Positions 61,894 to 64,000 of a stretch of 64,000 nucleotides of DNA are shown here, one piece after another. Source of the DNA: Ascidiaceihabitans sp029251465. Its GTDB lineage: Bacteria; Pseudomonadota; Alphaproteobacteria; Rhodobacterales; Rhodobacteraceae. The DNA lies in NCBI RefSeq assembly GCF_042932805.1, contig NZ_CP170633.1, forward strand, positions 3,720,001 through 3,784,000. The letters run 5' to 3'. Under the pieces are notes generated by a model. That model searched no databases and was not told where the DNA came from. It saw only the letters and a program-made list of their open reading frames with translations. Within the stretch, counting starts at the first letter, position 1; the number at the start of each line of letters is the position of its first letter. The position numbers and the translations under genes are program-made.

Positions 61894-62916
61894 TTACTTC
61901 CAACCAACAGTATCAAAGATTTTCTGCGCCACAGGGACGTTCTTGGCCACAGCGCTCAGATCAACTGCGTCGGCTTTAAACTCACCCAATTTCGCGACAG
62001 ACGGACTCAGCGGTACACCCGCAACAGCCGGGAATTCATCGTTGCCCGCAGAGAAATACACCTGCGCCTGTTCTGATGCTAAATACTCAAGAAACTTAAC
62101 CGCATTGTCCTTGTTCGGCGCATTGGCCGCAACGCCGGCTCCGGACAGGTTCATGTGCGCGCCTTCTGCATCTTGCGATGGGAACACCCAACCGATCATG
62201 TCGATGTCAGATGTCACGCCCTTGACGTCTTTGCGCAGCGAACGGGCAAAGTAATAGGTGTTGGAAATCGAGATTTCGCACTCGCCAGATACCAATCCGC
62301 GCAGCTGATCCGTATCGCCGCCTTGTGGGTCACGGGCAAAGTTATCAACGAAGCCTTGGGCCCAAGCGGTCGCCGCTTCTTCGCCGTGGTTTTCGATGAC
62401 CGCGGACAACAGCGTTTGTGAATACACGTTCGAGGACGAGCGGTGGCAGACCATGCCCTTGTACGCAGGATCGGCCAGATCAAGGTAGGTCATCGGTGGG
62501 TTTTGTACGTCGTTTTTATCGTAAAAGATAATGCGCGCGCGTTGCGAAAACCCGAACCATTGATTGTCAGAATCCTGCAAGTTGCTCGGGATGCGTTCCT
62601 CGAGCAGGGCACTTTCGGTTGCTTGCAAAACGCCGGCGTCTTTGGCGCGCTCCAGACGAGACGTGTCGACCGTCAACAACACATCCGCAGGTGAATTTGC
62701 GCCCTCGGCTTGCATGCGTGCGATCAATTCGTCGGCCTTGCCTTCGATGCGATTGATGGTGATGCCGGTCTGCTCAGTGAAATCTGAGTACAGCCGTTCG
62801 TCGGTGTCATAGTGGCGTGAGGAATACAGGTTCAGTTCGCCTTCTGCCTGCGCTTCGGCTGCGATGCCAGTTGCGATCAGGGCGGCAAGTGTAGTGATTT
62901 TGACGTTAGTAGACAT
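61894..62916 (-). CDS. Ferric-iron ABC transporter binding protein (FbpA/FutA type)
   Basis: 340 residues. A signal peptide (ITTLAALIATGIAAEAQA) is followed by ELNLYSSRHYDTDERLYSDF, a FutA/FbpA-type opening with iron-ligand tyrosines, and ISNTYYFARSL, which carries the paired tyrosines of the metal site. It binds Fe3+ in the periplasm for an ABC transporter not encoded in the window. GAGGATC precedes the ATG. Confidence 0.93.
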   Translation of the reverse strand: MSTNVKITTLAALIATGIAAEAQAEGELNLYSSRHYDTDERLYSDFTEQTGITINRIEGKADELIARMQAEGANSPADVLLTVDTSRLERAKDAGVLQATESALLEERIPSNLQDSDNQWFGFSQRARIIFYDKNDVQNPPMTYLDLADPAYKGMVCHRSSSNVYSQTLLSAVIENHGEEAATAWAQGFVDNFARDPQGGDTDQLRGLVSGECEISISNTYYFARSLRKDVKGVTSDIDMIGWVFPSQDAEGAHMNLSGAGVAANAPNKDNAVKFLEYLASEQAQVYFSAGNDEFPAVAGVPLSPSVAKLGEFKADAVDLSAVAKNVPVAQKIFDTVGWK

Positions 62917-62952
62917 GTGGATCCTCGTTTGGGTTTAACACAAATATTTAAC

Positions 62953-63015
62953 TGACTGTTTTAGTCAATTACCTGATTCCACACGTATTGCAAGGATGTT
63001 GACTAAATTAGTCGG
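62953..63015. promoter_or_regulatory. Two GACT/AGTC palindromes upstream of the iron-binding-protein gene
   Basis: TGACTGTTTTAGTCA (62953-62967) and TTGACTAAATTAGTCGG (62999-63015) are related palindromes 37-99 bp before the start codon. They look like sites for an iron-responsive regulator; the second resembles the Iron-Rhodo-type motif described for Rhodobacterales, as far as I recall it. Confidence 0.7.
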
Positions 63016-63032
63016 AAATTAATTGAGACCAT

Positions 63033-64000
63033 CTAAATGTCTTTCATCAACCGCAGCGCATCGTAGATCGCCGCATGCGTGTTGCGCGCAGATACGGCGT
63101 CGCCAATGCGAAACAGTTGGAATGACCCCTCTGGATTTCGCGAAATTGTCTGAGGATTACCGGCGATCAAAGCATCATGATCAACCGCGCCGCCGTTCAC
63201 TGACAGCGGTTTTAGGTCGAAATACAAATCGTCCAAGGGTAAAGTGCCGTAGTTGACGACAACCTGATCGTAGGATTTCTCGGTCTTTAGATCGCTGTAA
63301 TCGGTCCCGATCGTCGCCGTCAGTTGGTTGCCATCGCGCACGACATTCAGCAGCCGGCGCGTCACAGTAAAGGTCACGTCCTTGTCCTGCAAATTGCGCA
63401 TGTAGGGCACCAAATTCATCGCCATGATGTCTGGCGAAAACGTCCGGTCGGGCGTCATGATTTCGACTTTGGTACCGGCATTCGCAGCTGTTTCTGCGGC
63501 CATCAATGCCGGGTGATCACCGCTTTCGTCGTAGATCAGTATGTTACCGGCAGGGGCAACATCACCCGCGATCATGTCCCACGCCGAGATGGCCAGAGAT
63601 TGTTCCTGCTTGCTCTCGAACAGTTCCATGTTGGGCATGCCGCCTGTGGCGATGATGACCACGTCCGGGTTCAATTCTGTCACGTCCTGCGCCTCGGCCC
63701 AGGTGTTGAACCGGAATTCGACGTCACGGGCAGCGCACTGTGACATGCGCCAGTCAATGATCGAGATCATCTCGCGCCGTCGCGGGTTTTGTGCCGTCAA
63801 ACGGATTTGCCCGCCGGGGTCACCTGCCGCCTCAAAAACCGTCACATCGTGCCCGCGCATGGCGGCCACCCGCGCGGCCTCTAGTCCCGCAGGGCCAGTG
63901 CCAACAACCACAACCTTTTTGCGCGTGTCACTAGGTGTGATGTCGTGCGGCATAGACAGTTCGCGCCCTGTCGCTGCGTTGTGAATGCATAGCGCCTCGC
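63033..64000 (-). CDS. NADH:flavin oxidoreductase, C-terminal part, 5' end outside the window
   Basis: 322 codons open to the window edge. The right end reads EALCIHNAATGREL, the link between the Old Yellow Enzyme barrel and the FAD/NAD half, then KKVVVVGTGPAGLEAARVAA (FAD motif) and VVIIATGG. This is the 2,4-dienoyl-CoA reductase/trimethylamine-dehydrogenase arrangement. The internal ATG at 63951-63953 is not the real start because the homologous text continues upstream. Confidence 0.9.
   Translation of the reverse strand, partial: EALCIHNAATGRELSMPHDITPSDTRKKVVVVGTGPAGLEAARVAAMRGHDVTVFEAAGDPGGQIRLTAQNPRRREMISIIDWRMSQCAARDVEFRFNTWAEAQDVTELNPDVVIIATGGMPNMELFESKQEQSLAISAWDMIAGDVAPAGNILIYDESGDHPALMAAETAANAGTKVEIMTPDRTFSPDIMAMNLVPYMRNLQDKDVTFTVTRRLLNVVRDGNQLTATIGTDYSDLKTEKSYDQVVVNYGTLPLDDLYFDLKPLSVNGGAVDHDALIAGNPQTISRNPEGSFQLFRIGDAVSARNTHAAIYDALRLMKDI

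Overview
The window is chromosomal DNA from an alphaproteobacterium of the Rhodobacteraceae, most likely the marine Roseobacter group. The evidence is a PetP/PetR-type regulator pair near a three-gene petABC (cytochrome bc1) operon, a full ccoNOQP-ccoGHIS cluster next to a universal stress protein gene and an FnrL-type regulator, a NaChBac-type sodium channel with filter TLESWSM, a Hint/RTX protein, a type II lumazine synthase behind an FMN riboswitch, and thiBPQ behind a TPP riboswitch. The genus cannot be fixed from the sequence alone. The number of insertion sequences and decayed genes would fit a genome rich in mobile elements.

Layout. 1-24 kb is housekeeping DNA: a partial methyltransferase, an SDR protein, a Nav channel, a tight seven-gene leftward operon (petP-petR-unknown-histone deacetylase-xseB-ispA-dxs), ilvE, a cyclase, an EamA transporter, aroC, thiBPQ, ribH, PaiB-like/GST/Nudix genes, petABC, a VOC protein, mtaB and dapF. 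At 24.2 kb a tRNA-Lys(UUU) gene is the integration site of a 9,117-bp element bounded by perfect 57-bp repeats (24187-24243 and 33304-33360). The element carries a tyrosine integrase, an AlpA-type regulator, a small element protein, a Rep-like protein with a 20-bp perfect inverted repeat behind it, and low-GC cargo: a predicted PD-(D/E)XK nuclease, a small membrane protein, and an unrecognised soluble/four-helix membrane gene pair. From 33.4 to 38.6 kb is a scar of mobile elements: a DUF4238-type gene with two in-frame stops and an IS at its 3' end, two IS3-family elements flanking a sliver of a third, and an orphan mobile mystery protein A gene.

38.7-44 kb holds yqiJ-yqiK (flotillin), a Hint/RTX protein and an M20 peptidase. 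43.9-50.3 kb is a decaying catabolic/TRAP-transport locus in which almost every gene is damaged independently: two Trp-to-amber codons (dctP, dctQ), two compensating indels plus a truncated end (dctM), two neighbouring genes without a normal start codon, and a MocR-type regulator with two deletions. One secreted-protein gene inside this locus is intact. 50.5-52.2 kb has an intact FAD oxidoreductase and a cupin gene.

52.2-61.7 kb is the cbb3 oxidase region: structural genes ccoNOQP, a strong terminator, then ccoGHIS for metal/copper delivery and assembly. Two FNR-type boxes lie between ccoN and a divergent usp gene, and fnrL follows. 61.9-64 kb has a ferric-iron binding protein with two GACT/AGTC palindromes upstream, and the C-terminal part of an NADH:flavin oxidoreductase that runs off the window. 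Together the pet, cco, fnrL and iron-uptake genes form a respiratory block. The most unusual material is the tRNA-Lys island cargo, the decaying TRAP locus, and a DapF whose second catalytic cysteine is serine.
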